From assembly GCA_002689605.1 (NCBI GenBank), contig NZGY01000022.1, forward strand, positions 1 to 33,367: a DNA stretch of 33,367 nucleotides. The letters are read 5' to 3'. Positions 1 through 9,473 of the stretch are shown one piece after another; within the stretch, counting starts at the first letter, position 1, and each line of letters begins with the position of its first letter. The translations under genes were made by a program, and so were the position numbers. The stretch comes from Filomicrobium sp. (GTDB lineage Bacteria > Pseudomonadota > Alphaproteobacteria > Rhizobiales > Hyphomicrobiaceae). The notes beneath the pieces were generated by a model that saw only the letters and a list, made by a program, of their open reading frames with translations, had not been told where the DNA came from and did no database searches.

Positions 1-56
1 ACTCGGCTGAGATCGCCCAACCGCTCGACAGTTGCCTGAAAATCCTGAGCCTTCAT
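1..56 (-). CDS. 5' end of a gene cut by the left edge
   Basis: An ATG at 56-54 on the minus strand is preceded by a good ribosome binding site (GCGAGGATACC) and opens a frame that runs off the window, beginning MKAQDFQATVERLGDLSR. Only 18 full codons are visible, so the product cannot be identified. The pattern (basic start, then F, L and a polar helix) resembles the N-termini of some IS1595-type transposases, but that is a memory-based impression. No terminal inverted repeat is visible between this start and the next gene. Confidence 0.4.
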   Translation of the reverse strand, partial: MKAQDFQATVERLGDLSR

Positions 57-356
57 GGTATCCTCGCTAGTGACGAACCGTCAGTTAGCAAGGTCTCACA
101 ACATTTAGGCAGAACAGAGCCGCCAACATTGTTATTCAGTTAATCAATTAATTCTTGGACAAATATGTTCTTCAGCCACTCTGTACGATTTTGTGAGGAA
201 TGAGCTTCGCACGGCGCTTAAATGAATGGTCTATCAATAACTAGATGAATACTCAACTTGGTCGACGAACCATTGTCCGCCGTCATTAATCTCGCTTACA
301 TCAACGTCGCTGTGAACGTCCGGCCCATTCTCCCAAGAGGATCTGAGGTATTCGAG
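57..356. other. Intergenic region between divergent genes
   Basis: About 300 bases separate the left-edge gene (minus strand) from the GMC oxidoreductase (plus strand). The stretch around 135-175 is AT-rich (TTAATCAATTAATTCTTGG) and probably holds promoters, but I cannot assign convincing -35/-10 pairs or an operator. A TTG at 258 opens the downstream frame early. The translation between 258 and 356 has no family resemblance, so it is treated as leader. Confidence 0.5.
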
Positions 357-2000
357 ATGGATACATTCGATTACGTGATTGTTGGAGCTGGTTCAGCTGG
401 ATCGGTCCTTGCTAACCGACTGAGCGAAGATGAAGGTGTTACCGTGTGTGTCCTGGAAGCTGGACCACCTGACACCAATCCAATGATCCACATCCCCGCG
501 GGTTTTATGAAGACCTTCTATGACCGGTCAATCAACTGGTGTTACGAGCAGGAGCCTGGGCCTTACACCCAAGGCCGGCGGATCTATTCCCCTAGAGGCA
601 AGACGCTTGGGGGATCAAGTTCGATTAATGGACACATAATTAACCGAGGCCAGGCGGAAGACTTCAATCAGTGGGCGCAAATTGGAAATCCTGGTTGGTC
701 ATATGCGGACATCTTGCCTTACTTCAAACGTATGGAGCGGCGTATTGGGCCAGCTGATGAAGAATATCGCGGCCGCGATGGATACCTGCCAGTCACAGAC
801 GCAGAAGTCCGGCACCCACTTGCCGACGCCTTCATCCAAGGCGCAGTTGAACACGGCATACCCATCAATCCTGACTACAACGCCGGCAGCCAGGAAGGGA
901 TCAACTACGCCCAACGCGCAATCCTCGATGGTCGCAGAGTAAGCGCTGCGCGAGCGTTTCTGCGACCAGCGATGAGACGTCCAAACCTGGAAGTGCGGAC
1001 TGAGGCTCACGTCATAAATCTTGAAATTACGGACAGACGGGCAACCGGCGTACGCTATATGAAGGATGGTGCACAGGGCTCAGAGCAGACAGTTCATGCT
1101 CGAAGAGAGGTTATTCTATCAGGCGGTGCCTATAACTCTCCCCAACTTCTGCTATTGTCCGGCGTTGGCCCGAAGGCGGAGCTTGAGCGCCATGGCATCG
1201 AACCTGTCCACATTCTTGAAGGTGTCGGAGAGGGCCTACAGGACCACTACACATCCCGCACCGTAGTTCGCGTCAAGAATATGCATACGATGAATGAGAA
1301 GGTCCGTGGCTTTGCGCTCGCAGGTGAAGCGCTCAAGTATGCCTTTGGCCGAAAGGGGATCCTCGCTATGACCCCGACGCTGGTTTATTGCTTTTGGCAT
1401 TCCGGGGTGACCGCGGAACGATCTGATGTCCAGCTTACTTTCACACCAGCGAGTTATATGGATGGTGTGAAAGGTAAACTGGAAGACGAACCTGGAATGA
1501 CAGTCCCCTCATGGCAGCAGCGACCTGAGAGCCGCGGCTACCTGCGGCTGAAGTCTTCAGATCCCTTTGATGCACCACTCATTCAAACGAACTATCTGAG
1601 CGAAGAGTTAGACCGCCGTATCTTTGTTGCGGGAATGCGCCTCGCGCGTACCTTACTCAAGTCAAACCCGCTAGCCCCCTACTATGACTATGAATGCTAT
1701 CCAGGTGATGACGTGCAAACCAACGATGAGTTTCTGGATGCCGGGACGCGCCGCGGCCAAACTACATTCCATCCTGGCTGCACTTGTCGAATGGGTCCAG
1801 CTCAGAACCACCTATCGGTCGTTGATCACGAGCTGCGCGTTCATGGCCTGAAAAACCTCCGTGTCGTAGATGCGTCGGTCATGCCCAAAATGATTTCGGC
1901 AAACCTCAATGCATCAACATTAATGATCGCCGAAAAAGCATCAGACATGATTTCCGGGCGATCCGCCATTGAACCGGAAGAGATCCAGGCAGCTCAGTAG
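357..2000 (+). CDS. GMC-family FAD oxidoreductase (choline dehydrogenase-like)
   Basis: A 547-residue flavoprotein of the glucose-methanol-choline family, expected to oxidise an alcohol to an aldehyde or ketone in the cytoplasm using FAD. The N-terminal dinucleotide-binding motif GAGSAG lies at residues 10-15, followed by the family's RGKTLGGSSSING stretch. The C-terminal active-site pair is present as His472 (in HPGCTCRMG) and Asn516 (in SANLNAS), spaced as in choline oxidase. The start at 357 is chosen because the FAD-binding strand begins at once and GAGG lies 9 bases upstream; a TTG at 258 would add 33 residues without family resemblance. Length is normal for the family. The lyase gene is convergent and only 10 bases away. 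The substrate is unknown: betB-like or other choline-pathway genes are absent, so choline should not be assumed. Confidence 0.9.
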   Translation: MDTFDYVIVGAGSAGSVLANRLSEDEGVTVCVLEAGPPDTNPMIHIPAGFMKTFYDRSINWCYEQEPGPYTQGRRIYSPRGKTLGGSSSINGHIINRGQAEDFNQWAQIGNPGWSYADILPYFKRMERRIGPADEEYRGRDGYLPVTDAEVRHPLADAFIQGAVEHGIPINPDYNAGSQEGINYAQRAILDGRRVSAARAFLRPAMRRPNLEVRTEAHVINLEITDRRATGVRYMKDGAQGSEQTVHARREVILSGGAYNSPQLLLLSGVGPKAELERHGIEPVHILEGVGEGLQDHYTSRTVVRVKNMHTMNEKVRGFALAGEALKYAFGRKGILAMTPTLVYCFWHSGVTAERSDVQLTFTPASYMDGVKGKLEDEPGMTVPSWQQRPESRGYLRLKSSDPFDAPLIQTNYLSEELDRRIFVAGMRLARTLLKSNPLAPYYDYECYPGDDVQTNDEFLDAGTRRGQTTFHPGCTCRMGPAQNHLSVVDHELRVHGLKNLRVVDASVMPKMISANLNASTLMIAEKASDMISGRSAIEPEEIQAAQ

Positions 2001-2010
2001 ACACTAAAGG

Positions 2011-3369
2011 CTAGGTTGCGCTTTTCTGTGCGACTTCGTTTTTCTGTGCGACAAGGGCGCGAGCTTTTGCCAGAACACGATCGATTGCAGATTTGGTGCT
2101 TGCAATGATCCAATCGTCGCTGAAAAGGCTATTCTGGACCGCCGATAGCTCAGGTGCGCGCTGACTGAGTGCGTCCCGCAGATGGCGTTGCTCTGCTAGC
2201 GCAGATTTGCAAACCTCCTTCAATAACGCTTGCGCCTCCTGCCGAGGCATATGCTCTGCCAGCATAAATGATGCGGCCTCTGCGTAAGGCAGACCCAGCG
2301 ACGAATCTATATTCGCTCGCATTCGTTCGACGTTCACATCAATAGATTTTATCAAGCCCTCTGCTGTTCGCAATGACGCACCGCACGTTATGACAACTGA
2401 TGGCAGCGTCAGCCATTCCAGCGCCCAGCCAGGGCCACCACGCTCATGCTCTTGAAGGGACGCTTGGTGCACCCCTGAAATCGCACCTGCATTGAAGCGT
2501 GCCAACGTTATGAGCATCTCTGCCGATATTGGATTTGTTTTGTTCGGCATGGTCGATGAACCGCCAGCGCCTCGGATCGAGATCTCACCTACTTCGCTGG
2601 ATGCCAGATGTGCGCAGTCCGCGCCGATCTTCCCGAGTGAACCGCTGACACTGGCACAGAGATCTGCGAACTCGACGATGCGATCACGCTGCGTATGCCA
2701 GACAGTATCAGATTGGGCGAGATGGAGCTCTTTCGCTAACTGTTTTGCAACGGCGTCAGCTTTATCACCAAATACCGAGAGAGTTCCAACTGCACCTGCG
2801 AAGGACAGTACTTCTACGCGTGGGCGAACTTCGCGGACTCTTTCAAGATGGCGCAGCACCGACGATAGCCACGCAGCCACCTTGCCACCAAAGGTCATCG
2901 GTGCCGCCTGCATATGACGCGTTCGACCAAGCATTACAGTTGCTCGATGAGCATCCGCCATATCTGCCAACAGTTCTGCCAATGAGCTCAGACGCCGCTC
3001 AATTATATCCAGCGCTTCGCGGAGCCGCAGAACCAGGCTCGTATCTGTTACATCCTGCGATGTTGCCCCCCAATGCACATAAGGACCAGCAACAGGTCCA
3101 ACAGCCTCCCTGATACGACGAACGAACTCAGGAACCGACACGCCATCGCGCGCAGTGGCGGCACTGAGATGTTCCGGTTCGATCATCAAGTCCAATGCAA
3201 TTTTTCTAATCTGTTCTGCTGCGGCTAGGGGGATAACGCCCTGACTTGCTTCAGCCCGAGCAAGAGCCGCCTCGAAATTCAACATGTATCGAATGTTGCT
3301 ACGATCAGAAAAGAGCGCCTCCATTGCCTCATCACCAAGCAGCTCGGAATGCATAGGGGTCAAAGTCAT
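2011..3369 (-). CDS. Fumarase/aspartase-superfamily lyase (3-carboxymuconate cycloisomerase-like)
   Basis: A 452-residue class II fumarase/aspartase-superfamily enzyme. The superfamily signature GGSSTMPNKTNP is at residues 269-280, and the first conserved region appears as GATSQDVTDT near 101-110. The length, the RTRHMQ segment near 150 and the HERGGPGWALEW stretch resemble PcaB-type 3-carboxy-cis,cis-muconate cycloisomerases more than purine-pathway adenylosuccinate lyase. No other beta-ketoadipate pathway gene is in the window, so the reaction could equally be another elimination or cycloisomerisation. The ATG at 3369 starts the conserved N-terminus. It is convergent with the GMC gene with almost no gap, which leaves no room for a separate terminator. 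The specific substrate is not determinable here. Confidence 0.8.
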   Translation of the reverse strand: MTLTPMHSELLGDEAMEALFSDRSNIRYMLNFEAALARAEASQGVIPLAAAEQIRKIALDLMIEPEHLSAATARDGVSVPEFVRRIREAVGPVAGPYVHWGATSQDVTDTSLVLRLREALDIIERRLSSLAELLADMADAHRATVMLGRTRHMQAAPMTFGGKVAAWLSSVLRHLERVREVRPRVEVLSFAGAVGTLSVFGDKADAVAKQLAKELHLAQSDTVWHTQRDRIVEFADLCASVSGSLGKIGADCAHLASSEVGEISIRGAGGSSTMPNKTNPISAEMLITLARFNAGAISGVHQASLQEHERGGPGWALEWLTLPSVVITCGASLRTAEGLIKSIDVNVERMRANIDSSLGLPYAEAASFMLAEHMPRQEAQALLKEVCKSALAEQRHLRDALSQRAPELSAVQNSLFSDDWIIASTKSAIDRVLAKARALVAQKNEVAQKSAT

Positions 3370-3479
3370 TCTAGTCCTTACTCACTTTTGGGCTCCTACT
3401 CGACATGTACTCAACATGGGAATTGGAAGCCTACCCTTCTTTGTGCCAAGCTAGCCTAGCCTGCAGACAAAGGATACCC

Positions 3480-4241
3480 ATGGCCATGTCGTCGAAGTTC
3501 ATCAGGATCTTTGGACTATTAGCCAGCCTTCTATTGGCGCTTACATCGCTGAACTCAGCCTTAGCCAAGGAAGCTGTAGATGTTGAACTCGTCCTTCTGT
3601 CCGACGCATCAAACTCCATTGACAACGCTGAGATCAAGTTCCAACGGCAAGGCTATGCTACGGCCATTACGCATCCAAATGTCCTCGCTGCCATTAGGAA
3701 GGGCGGCCTCGGCAAGATCGCTGTAACATTTATCGAGTGGGCTGATGCTGACAATCAAGATACCGTGGTGCCCTGGATGGTGATTAAGGACAAACAATCC
3801 GCTGAAGCTTTCGCATAAGCATTACTTGCGCGAGATCGCAAAGCTTATGGCAGCAATGCTATTGGCGCCGCCCTTACTCATGCACACGCTCAGATTGATA
3901 CCAACAAATATGAAGGCCACCGCAAGTTTATAGATCTATCGGGCGACAGCGCGAACAACTGGCATGGGATCCCAATATCCGTGGCACGTGACAAGGCCGT
4001 GAAGGCAGGCATCATCATAAACGGGCTTGCTATACTCTGCCGTTCTGAAAATTGTGGCGGCCGACCAGTTGACTACAATCTCGAACAGGCTTTCGCACAA
4101 CAGATCATCGGTGGCCCCAGAAGTTTTGTTGTCACTGTCGATAGTCCCGCCCGCTTTGCTCAGGCAGTGAGAAGCAAACTTATTCTGGAGCTGGCTGCCT
4201 TGCCCTCTGCGGTCTCCTCCGACAACTTGTTTCGCCGATAA
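3480..4241 (+). pseudogene. DUF1194 secreted (VWA-like) protein gene broken by one in-frame stop
   Basis: The frame begins at ATG 3480 (AAAGGA 6 bases upstream) with a clear signal peptide: basic start, then a hydrophobic core ending SALA at about residue 29. A von Willebrand-like MIDAS motif follows as DASNS. The frame is stopped by TAA at 3816-3818 (codon 113). It continues in the same frame to TAA at 4239-4241 with the rest of the DUF1194 fold, including DLSGDSANN, GIIINGLAI and GGPRSFVV. Combined length would be 253 residues, normal for DUF1194. A single change (CAA, GAA or AAA to TAA) explains the break and no frameshift is seen. The function of DUF1194 proteins is not established. As read, only the N-terminal half would be made. 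Confidence 0.85.
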
Positions 4242-4364
4242 CAATGACATACGAACTGCAGGCGAATAGACGCGCTGGTTAACTGGGCTAATCCACCATT
4301 GACCCATCATTCACTTGCGTGCACAGCTGGTCGTTTCGAAATCTCGACCGGCAACGCGGCTAAA

Positions 4365-5771
4365 ATGAAAACAAAAACTCATCAGTCGGTTGGTCCTTCT
4401 AACCCACCACCAGAAGTCTCATCTCACCGGCAGGAAGCTGGTGTACTCATGCATATCGCAGGACCGCTGATCGCAGCTTATCTTGCAGAATATGCGATGG
4501 TTCTCACGACCAAAGCCCTGGTCGGCCAACTCGGATTTCGCGAACTTGCTGCCGTTGGGCTGGCCGGTGACCTTGCATCCCAGATCCAAATTGTTCTCCT
4601 TGGAACTTTATCCGTTGTCGGCGTGCTCGTCTCACAAGCGAATGGGAGCGGTGATCAGCACGGCGCCGGCCAGGCAGCGCGGCATGGAATATTTGCAGCT
4701 CTGTTGCTCGCGCTGCCGGCCACAGTTTTGGTTTGGAATCTTGATTGGGTACTTGCAGGAGCTGGATTTGAAGCTGATCTGATTGACCGTATGGCGCCTT
4801 ATCTGCAGCCGGTCTCGCTATCACTGCTTCCCATGCTTTGTTTCTTCGTCCTCAGGATGTTTGTGGCCGCGCTCGCGAAGACAGCAGCGATCTTGTGGAT
4901 TACGATTACTGCGGTGGTTCTCAACTATCTGTTTTGCCAAGGCTTTATCCACGGCGCCTATGGTTTCCCGCAACTCGGCATTGCTGGAGCCGGCTGGGCG
5001 AAAACTGCCGTAGCTGTGTTTATGTCAACGGCTCTCCTGATCTACATATATGTAACGCCGCATTTGCGAGGCTATGGCTTTTTCAAAGGTCGGTTCCGGC
5101 TGAATGTTCAGTTGTGTCGTGAGATTGTCCTTCTTGGATTGCCAGTTGCCGGCATTGTCATCCTGGAAGCAGGGTTGTTTACTGCTGTCTCCATGTTTTC
5201 GGGACTACTAGGCCCGGTTGCGCTTGCGACCTATCAGGTCATCATTGCCTGGGTTGCGATTGCGTTTAAAGCCGCACAGGGCCTTGCCGAAGCGGGTATG
5301 GTCCGCGTTGCCTTTTCAGCCGGTCGTAGCAATCTGGCCCAGGCACAACGATCCGGCCTTTTGACTATGTTGATTGGTATTTCGGGCCTCGTTTGTCTGG
5401 CAATTGTCCCGCTATCCTTTCCGGAGGCGCTGGTGCGCTTGTTCTTGAAGCCCGAGGACCCTGGTTTTCAACCGGTTCTTGAGTTGGCGAGCAAAGTTCT
5501 GGTCCTTGCCGCATTTTTTCAAATCTTTGACGGCGTGCAGGTTATGGCCTCTTTCGCGTTGAGAGGCTTGAAGGACACCCTATTCCCACTCTGGCTCGCC
5601 GCATTTGGATATTGGGTGATGGGCGTAGGGGGAGGTTGGTGGCTTGCCTTCGAACAGGGCCTGGGTGCCGAAGGGCTTTGGTGGGGCATGGCCATGGGCC
5701 TCACGGTTGCTGGAAGTCTCCTTGCTATGCGATTTATGTTTTTAACCCACCAACCGGCTCACGCTTCCTGA
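4365..5771 (+). CDS. MATE-family multidrug/metabolite efflux transporter
   Basis: A 468-residue inner-membrane protein with about twelve hydrophobic segments arranged as two halves, as expected for the MATE (NorM-like) family of cation-coupled exporters. The second half contains the typical GLKDTLFPL loop near the end of helix 10. ATG 4365 is taken as start. A TTG at 4299 would add 22 residues without resemblance to the family, and ATG 4449 immediately before the first membrane segment is a possible alternative. No strong ribosome binding site separates these choices. It lies downstream of the broken DUF1194 gene with a 123-base gap, so it may have its own promoter. The substrate is unknown. 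Confidence 0.85.
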   Translation: MKTKTHQSVGPSNPPPEVSSHRQEAGVLMHIAGPLIAAYLAEYAMVLTTKALVGQLGFRELAAVGLAGDLASQIQIVLLGTLSVVGVLVSQANGSGDQHGAGQAARHGIFAALLLALPATVLVWNLDWVLAGAGFEADLIDRMAPYLQPVSLSLLPMLCFFVLRMFVAALAKTAAILWITITAVVLNYLFCQGFIHGAYGFPQLGIAGAGWAKTAVAVFMSTALLIYIYVTPHLRGYGFFKGRFRLNVQLCREIVLLGLPVAGIVILEAGLFTAVSMFSGLLGPVALATYQVIIAWVAIAFKAAQGLAEAGMVRVAFSAGRSNLAQAQRSGLLTMLIGISGLVCLAIVPLSFPEALVRLFLKPEDPGFQPVLELASKVLVLAAFFQIFDGVQVMASFALRGLKDTLFPLWLAAFGYWVMGVGGGWWLAFEQGLGAEGLWWGMAMGLTVAGSLLAMRFMFLTHQPAHAS

Positions 5772-5845
5772 CACAAACGCAGCGCATCGAGCACTGCTGC
5801 ATGGATGTTCCGACTGGATACAGCATCTCCGATGCGATGTAGTTC

Positions 5846-7804
5846 TTAGGTACCTGCCGGGTTCGTCTGTCTCGAGCCGCACTGAGCTTCACCGGCAACC
5901 AGGCGCCCCAAGTCGGTAACGCCGCTGTTCACAGAACCTTCTCGTAATTCGTGGTAAAGCCCATCAGCAGGTATCGTGCCGTAGTCAAATATAACCTGCC
6001 CCGCGCTCAGTTCAGTCAGCTCCCCGGTGAGCTCGGTCTGGAGTACAGCTGATAGCTTGTTGCCATCTCTGCGAACCTCTTTGAGTTGTTCTTCAAATCG
6101 CGGTGAAATTTTGCTCTGATGGATCCAGCGCCGCCATACAACGCGCTCCGCATATGCTTGCTCGGTTGCTAAGCTTTCATCGATTGTGGCGAACTGGACT
6201 GACGCGCCTTTGTTCCAACAGTATTGCGCGGCAGTCAGAGCTGCATGTCGCCCAGTACCATCGACAACAAGTACATCACCGCTGGGTGGCGCGTTGCCGC
6301 TCAAGACATCCCAGACGCTTGTGATGTTTGCAGCACCTTGAAGCCAATCGATGTTCGGCGTGCCACCGGTTGCTACGATGACGACATCGGGGTTCCGCTC
6401 GTGGATATCAGCAGTCTCGGCGAAATGATTCAACCGCAGCTCGACACCTAGCCGATCAAGTTCAGAAAGGCGCCAATCGCTAATCGCGACGATGTCTTTT
6501 CGCCAATCAGCTTCGGATGCTAGCAAAACCTGCCCCCCGGCACGCGCAGCTGCCTCAAAGACAACAACATCATGACCACGTTCACCACAGACGCGTGCTG
6601 CCTCCAATCCTGCGGGGCCTGCTCCAACGACAACAACTTTCCGTACATTGGATGCCGGTTGGATGACTTGACGCAAAGTGTTTTCATGACCTGTTGCCGG
6701 GTTGTGCAAGCAGGCTGGACGAAGTTCGCTCATGCAGTGGGTAAAGCCGACACACGGCCGAATTCTCTCTTCTTCGCCTGCTGCAATTTTTGCAACGAGA
6801 TGGGGATCGGCAATTTGTGCGCGGGTCATTCCGACAAGGTCGATTAGACCTTCCCGGACGGCATGGCGCGCGGTTGCGATGTCGGTTATGCGGGCGGCAT
6901 GGAAGACTGGTAGATTGATCTTTTCCTTAAACGCTGCGGCTTTCTCTAACCATGGTCCGATTGGTGAGGCCATGCCGGGCATGTTCTCCATTGCTAAACC
7001 AATCTGCGTGTCCATGCGTCCGTACACGGCATTGAAGAAATCCAAAGTGCCGGAAGACTCAAATATCTTTGCGATCTAGACGCATTCATCAAAACTCAGA
7101 CCGGCATCATGCCCTTCGTCGACTACGAAGCGGAAACCGACAAGGAAATCCTCACCGACTGCCTTGCGGATAGCCTCGTAAACTTCAAGTCCGAACCGAC
7201 ATCGGTTCTCGAGTGAACCGCCGTAAGCATCGGTTCTTCGATTGGTTGCTGGAGAGAGGAATTGTCCTATCAAGTGGGCGCCGGCAAGTGTTTCTATGCC
7301 ATCGAGACCGCCGTCCTTGCAGCGCTTAGCTGCAGCTGCGAAAGCTGTAATGACACGCTGAATGTCGGCATGATCAATTTCTTTAGGAATGCTTCGGTGA
7401 AGTGTCTCTCGAATGACCGATGGTGCAATCGTCGGTAGCATCGCTCCCTTATTGCTTTCACCGCGTCGACCCAAATGTGTGATCTGACACATAATGGCAG
7501 CGCCCTGATCGTGGACCCTGCGCGACAACGCTTGCAGGTGTGGAACGACTTCATCCACGCCGACGTTGAGTTGCTGAAATACAGATGGGGAATCTATATC
7601 GACATTGGAGGAGCCACCAAACATGATCAGCCCGATTCCTTCGCGCGCTTTTTCTTCCTGATAACGTTGGTAGCGATCCTTAGGCATGCCCCCCTCTTCC
7701 AGTCCGCAGGCATGACTTGTACTCATGATGCGGTTGCGCAGTTGCACATGTCTTATCTGAAATGGCTACAGTAATGGATCAGCGGAGACGACTGTATCGT
7801 TCAT
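5846..7804 (-). pseudogene. DgcA/trimethylamine dehydrogenase-like demethylase gene broken by two in-frame TAG codons
   Basis: Read through, the frame from ATG 7804 encodes about 652 residues of the Old Yellow Enzyme/trimethylamine dehydrogenase type. It has an FMN TIM barrel (LRNRIMSTSHA near residue 21, SLENRCRFG later), Fe-S cysteines at 351, 357 and 365, and a dinucleotide-binding GAGPAG at 394-399. The first TAG (7768-7766, codon 13) sits in DPLL-stop-PFQ, where relatives usually have Gln (CAG). The second (7078-7076, codon 243) sits in DECV-stop-IAKIF. There is no frameshift. Reinitiation at GTG 7747 could bypass the first stop but not the second, which cuts the barrel. The closest known relatives act on dimethylglycine, methylproline or trimethylamine. 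The divergent M19 neighbour matches the Pseudomonas dgcA neighbourhood. The loop between the Fe-S cysteines looks a few residues short. Confidence 0.85.
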
Positions 7805-7992
7805 GCGCAACTACACCTAACTCATATGAAAACTCGTTGATTGATCGTGCCACGCCGGCGTCATACACGGCAAGCGATCTCGTATAAGCAGCGATGCACC
7901 ATCGCGAACAAGATTTCGCCGATCACGGCTAGTGTGGGCGTGCTTGCCTATGCGAGTATGATGCTGAGCCTATTATCGGAGCCGTACCAAAA

Positions 7993-8979
7993 ATGTCTGC
8001 TGCTTACGAAGATGCCGTTTTGATTGATGGCCTTGTAATTGCCCGATTTTCACGCGCCGTCTTCGAAGACATGCGCAAAGGCGGGATAACAGCTGCAAAC
8101 TGCACCTGCAGCGTCTGGCATGACTTCGATGCCACGATGGCCAACATTGCCCAATGGAAACATTGGTTTGATGAACATAGCGACCTTATTCTCCAGGTTC
8201 ACACTGCCGACGACATCCGTCGCGCCAAGGAGGAGGGCCGCGTTGGGATAATTCTAGGATGGCAGAATACCAGCGGCATCAATAACGACGTACGCAACCT
8301 GGTTCTATTCCGGGACCTCGGCGTGCGCATCATGCAGCTGACCTACAATAGCCAAAACCTTGTCGGTTCCGGATGCTGGGAGAGCAATGATGGAGGCTTG
8401 AGCGATTTTGGCCGACATGTCATTGACGAAATGAACCGTCTCGGGATTCTGATTGATCTCTCCCACGTTGGTGGACAAACAAGTGATGACGCCATCAGGC
8501 ACTCGAAAGTACCGGTGGCTTATACGCACTGCTGCCCAATGCTGAAGCAGCATGCCCGCAATAAAACTGACGAACAGCTGAAGACAATTGCTGAGGCTGG
8601 TGGCTTCGTCGGGTTCGCGAGCTACACGCCGTTCCTACCCAAGGGAGAGGAGAGCACGTTAGACGACTGCGTTGCAGGGATGGATTACGTGATCAATCTC
8701 GTCGGAGAGCAAAACGTAGGAATCGGCACGGACTGGGTGCAAGATCAGGATGTTGCCTTCTTCGACTATCTCTCTTCAGACAAGGGAACTGGACGCTCTA
8801 CAGCAACACCTCATAAGACTGTCCCGAAGATGCCCAAAGGCCTCGAGACGCTGGGTGACTTTCGCAATTTCATTCCAGCTCTGGAGCGAGCTGGCTGGAG
8901 TGAAACCCGTATTCGAGGCGTGCTTGGTGAAAACTGGCTGCGGTTCCTGAGCGAAGTCTGGGGTGCGCGATCCGCATGA
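7993..8979 (+). CDS. M19 (renal dipeptidase-like) protein with altered first metal site
   Basis: A 328-residue protein of the peptidase M19 family. Family features include His158 in IDLSHVG, His179 in AYTHC, and the C-terminal GENWLR segment. The usual N-terminal HxD metal-binding pair is replaced by IDGLVI (residues 11-16), and the bridging Glu region reads GWQN (89-92). I recall the same pattern in a proteobacterial subgroup typified by Pseudomonas PA5396, which sits beside the dimethylglycine demethylase gene dgcA. Here a dgcA-like pseudogene is the divergent neighbour. The activity may therefore not be a standard dipeptidase. ATG 7993 has GGAG 10 bases upstream. The stop overlaps the next start (ATGA, 8976-8979). 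Confidence 0.85.
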   Translation: MSAAYEDAVLIDGLVIARFSRAVFEDMRKGGITAANCTCSVWHDFDATMANIAQWKHWFDEHSDLILQVHTADDIRRAKEEGRVGIILGWQNTSGINNDVRNLVLFRDLGVRIMQLTYNSQNLVGSGCWESNDGGLSDFGRHVIDEMNRLGILIDLSHVGGQTSDDAIRHSKVPVAYTHCCPMLKQHARNKTDEQLKTIAEAGGFVGFASYTPFLPKGEESTLDDCVAGMDYVINLVGEQNVGIGTDWVQDQDVAFFDYLSSDKGTGRSTATPHKTVPKMPKGLETLGDFRNFIPALERAGWSETRIRGVLGENWLRFLSEVWGARSA

Positions 8980-9473
8980 ATGATGAACTTCTGGCCTCAT
9001 TTTCCAATGCTATCGGGTCTGCGTCCAAAATTGCTCAGCTCGGCGAAATCTTGGTGGATTTTCTCCAAGGCTCGGTACAGTTCGATCGCCTAAACATCGG
9101 CCTGATTGATCAGGACGCGCGCACGTTCGAGGATGCTTTCGTCTATGGACAGAATGTCAGCGGCCGCAGTTTAGGGAATGTACGCACATTGGATGGCACC
9201 GTCGTTGAGGCCGCTATGGCCGCTGACGGTGTCTTTGCTTTTGCCAATCATGACCTCGATGCATGGCTGGGGCGATTTCCACGCTTTGGCCCCGTCTATG
9301 ACTCAGGCATGCGCAAGATGCTCGCCATTTTGCTTAAAAATAGATTGGGCAGCAGTGACGCAGCGCTTGTCCTCGCCTCAACGAACTCAGCGCCCTACGA
9401 CACTGAACAGATGAGAGCGATACAACGCGTTGCGGCAATCGCCGCTGAGAAACTATTCGAGCTCGAGCGATGA
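8976..9473 (+). CDS. Small GAF-domain-like protein
   Basis: A 165-residue soluble protein with the layout of a lone GAF domain. An N-terminal helix is followed by strands reading FDRLNIGLID and, later, a segment AALVLASTNSAPYD, then a long C-terminal helix. No kinase, GGDEF or DNA-binding domain is attached, so it would act as a small-molecule sensor or a partner rather than a full regulator. Start and stop both overlap neighbours by ATGA, indicating translational coupling with the M19 protein and the EamA transporter. The ligand is unknown. The GAF assignment is by pattern and would need a profile search. Confidence 0.7.
   Translation: MNDELLASFSNAIGSASKIAQLGEILVDFLQGSVQFDRLNIGLIDQDARTFEDAFVYGQNVSGRSLGNVRTLDGTVVEAAMAADGVFAFANHDLDAWLGRFPRFGPVYDSGMRKMLAILLKNRLGSSDAALVLASTNSAPYDTEQMRAIQRVAAIAAEKLFELER

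Noticed and set aside
3405-3479. Upstream extension of the DUF1194 frame
   Set aside because: The ATG at 3480 has a proper ribosome binding site and starts a clean signal peptide; the 25 extra residues would bury it.
5783-5836. CGCATCG / CGATGCG inverted repeat between the MATE gene and the demethylase pseudogene
   Set aside because: A 7-bp stem with a 40-base loop is expected by chance at this length.
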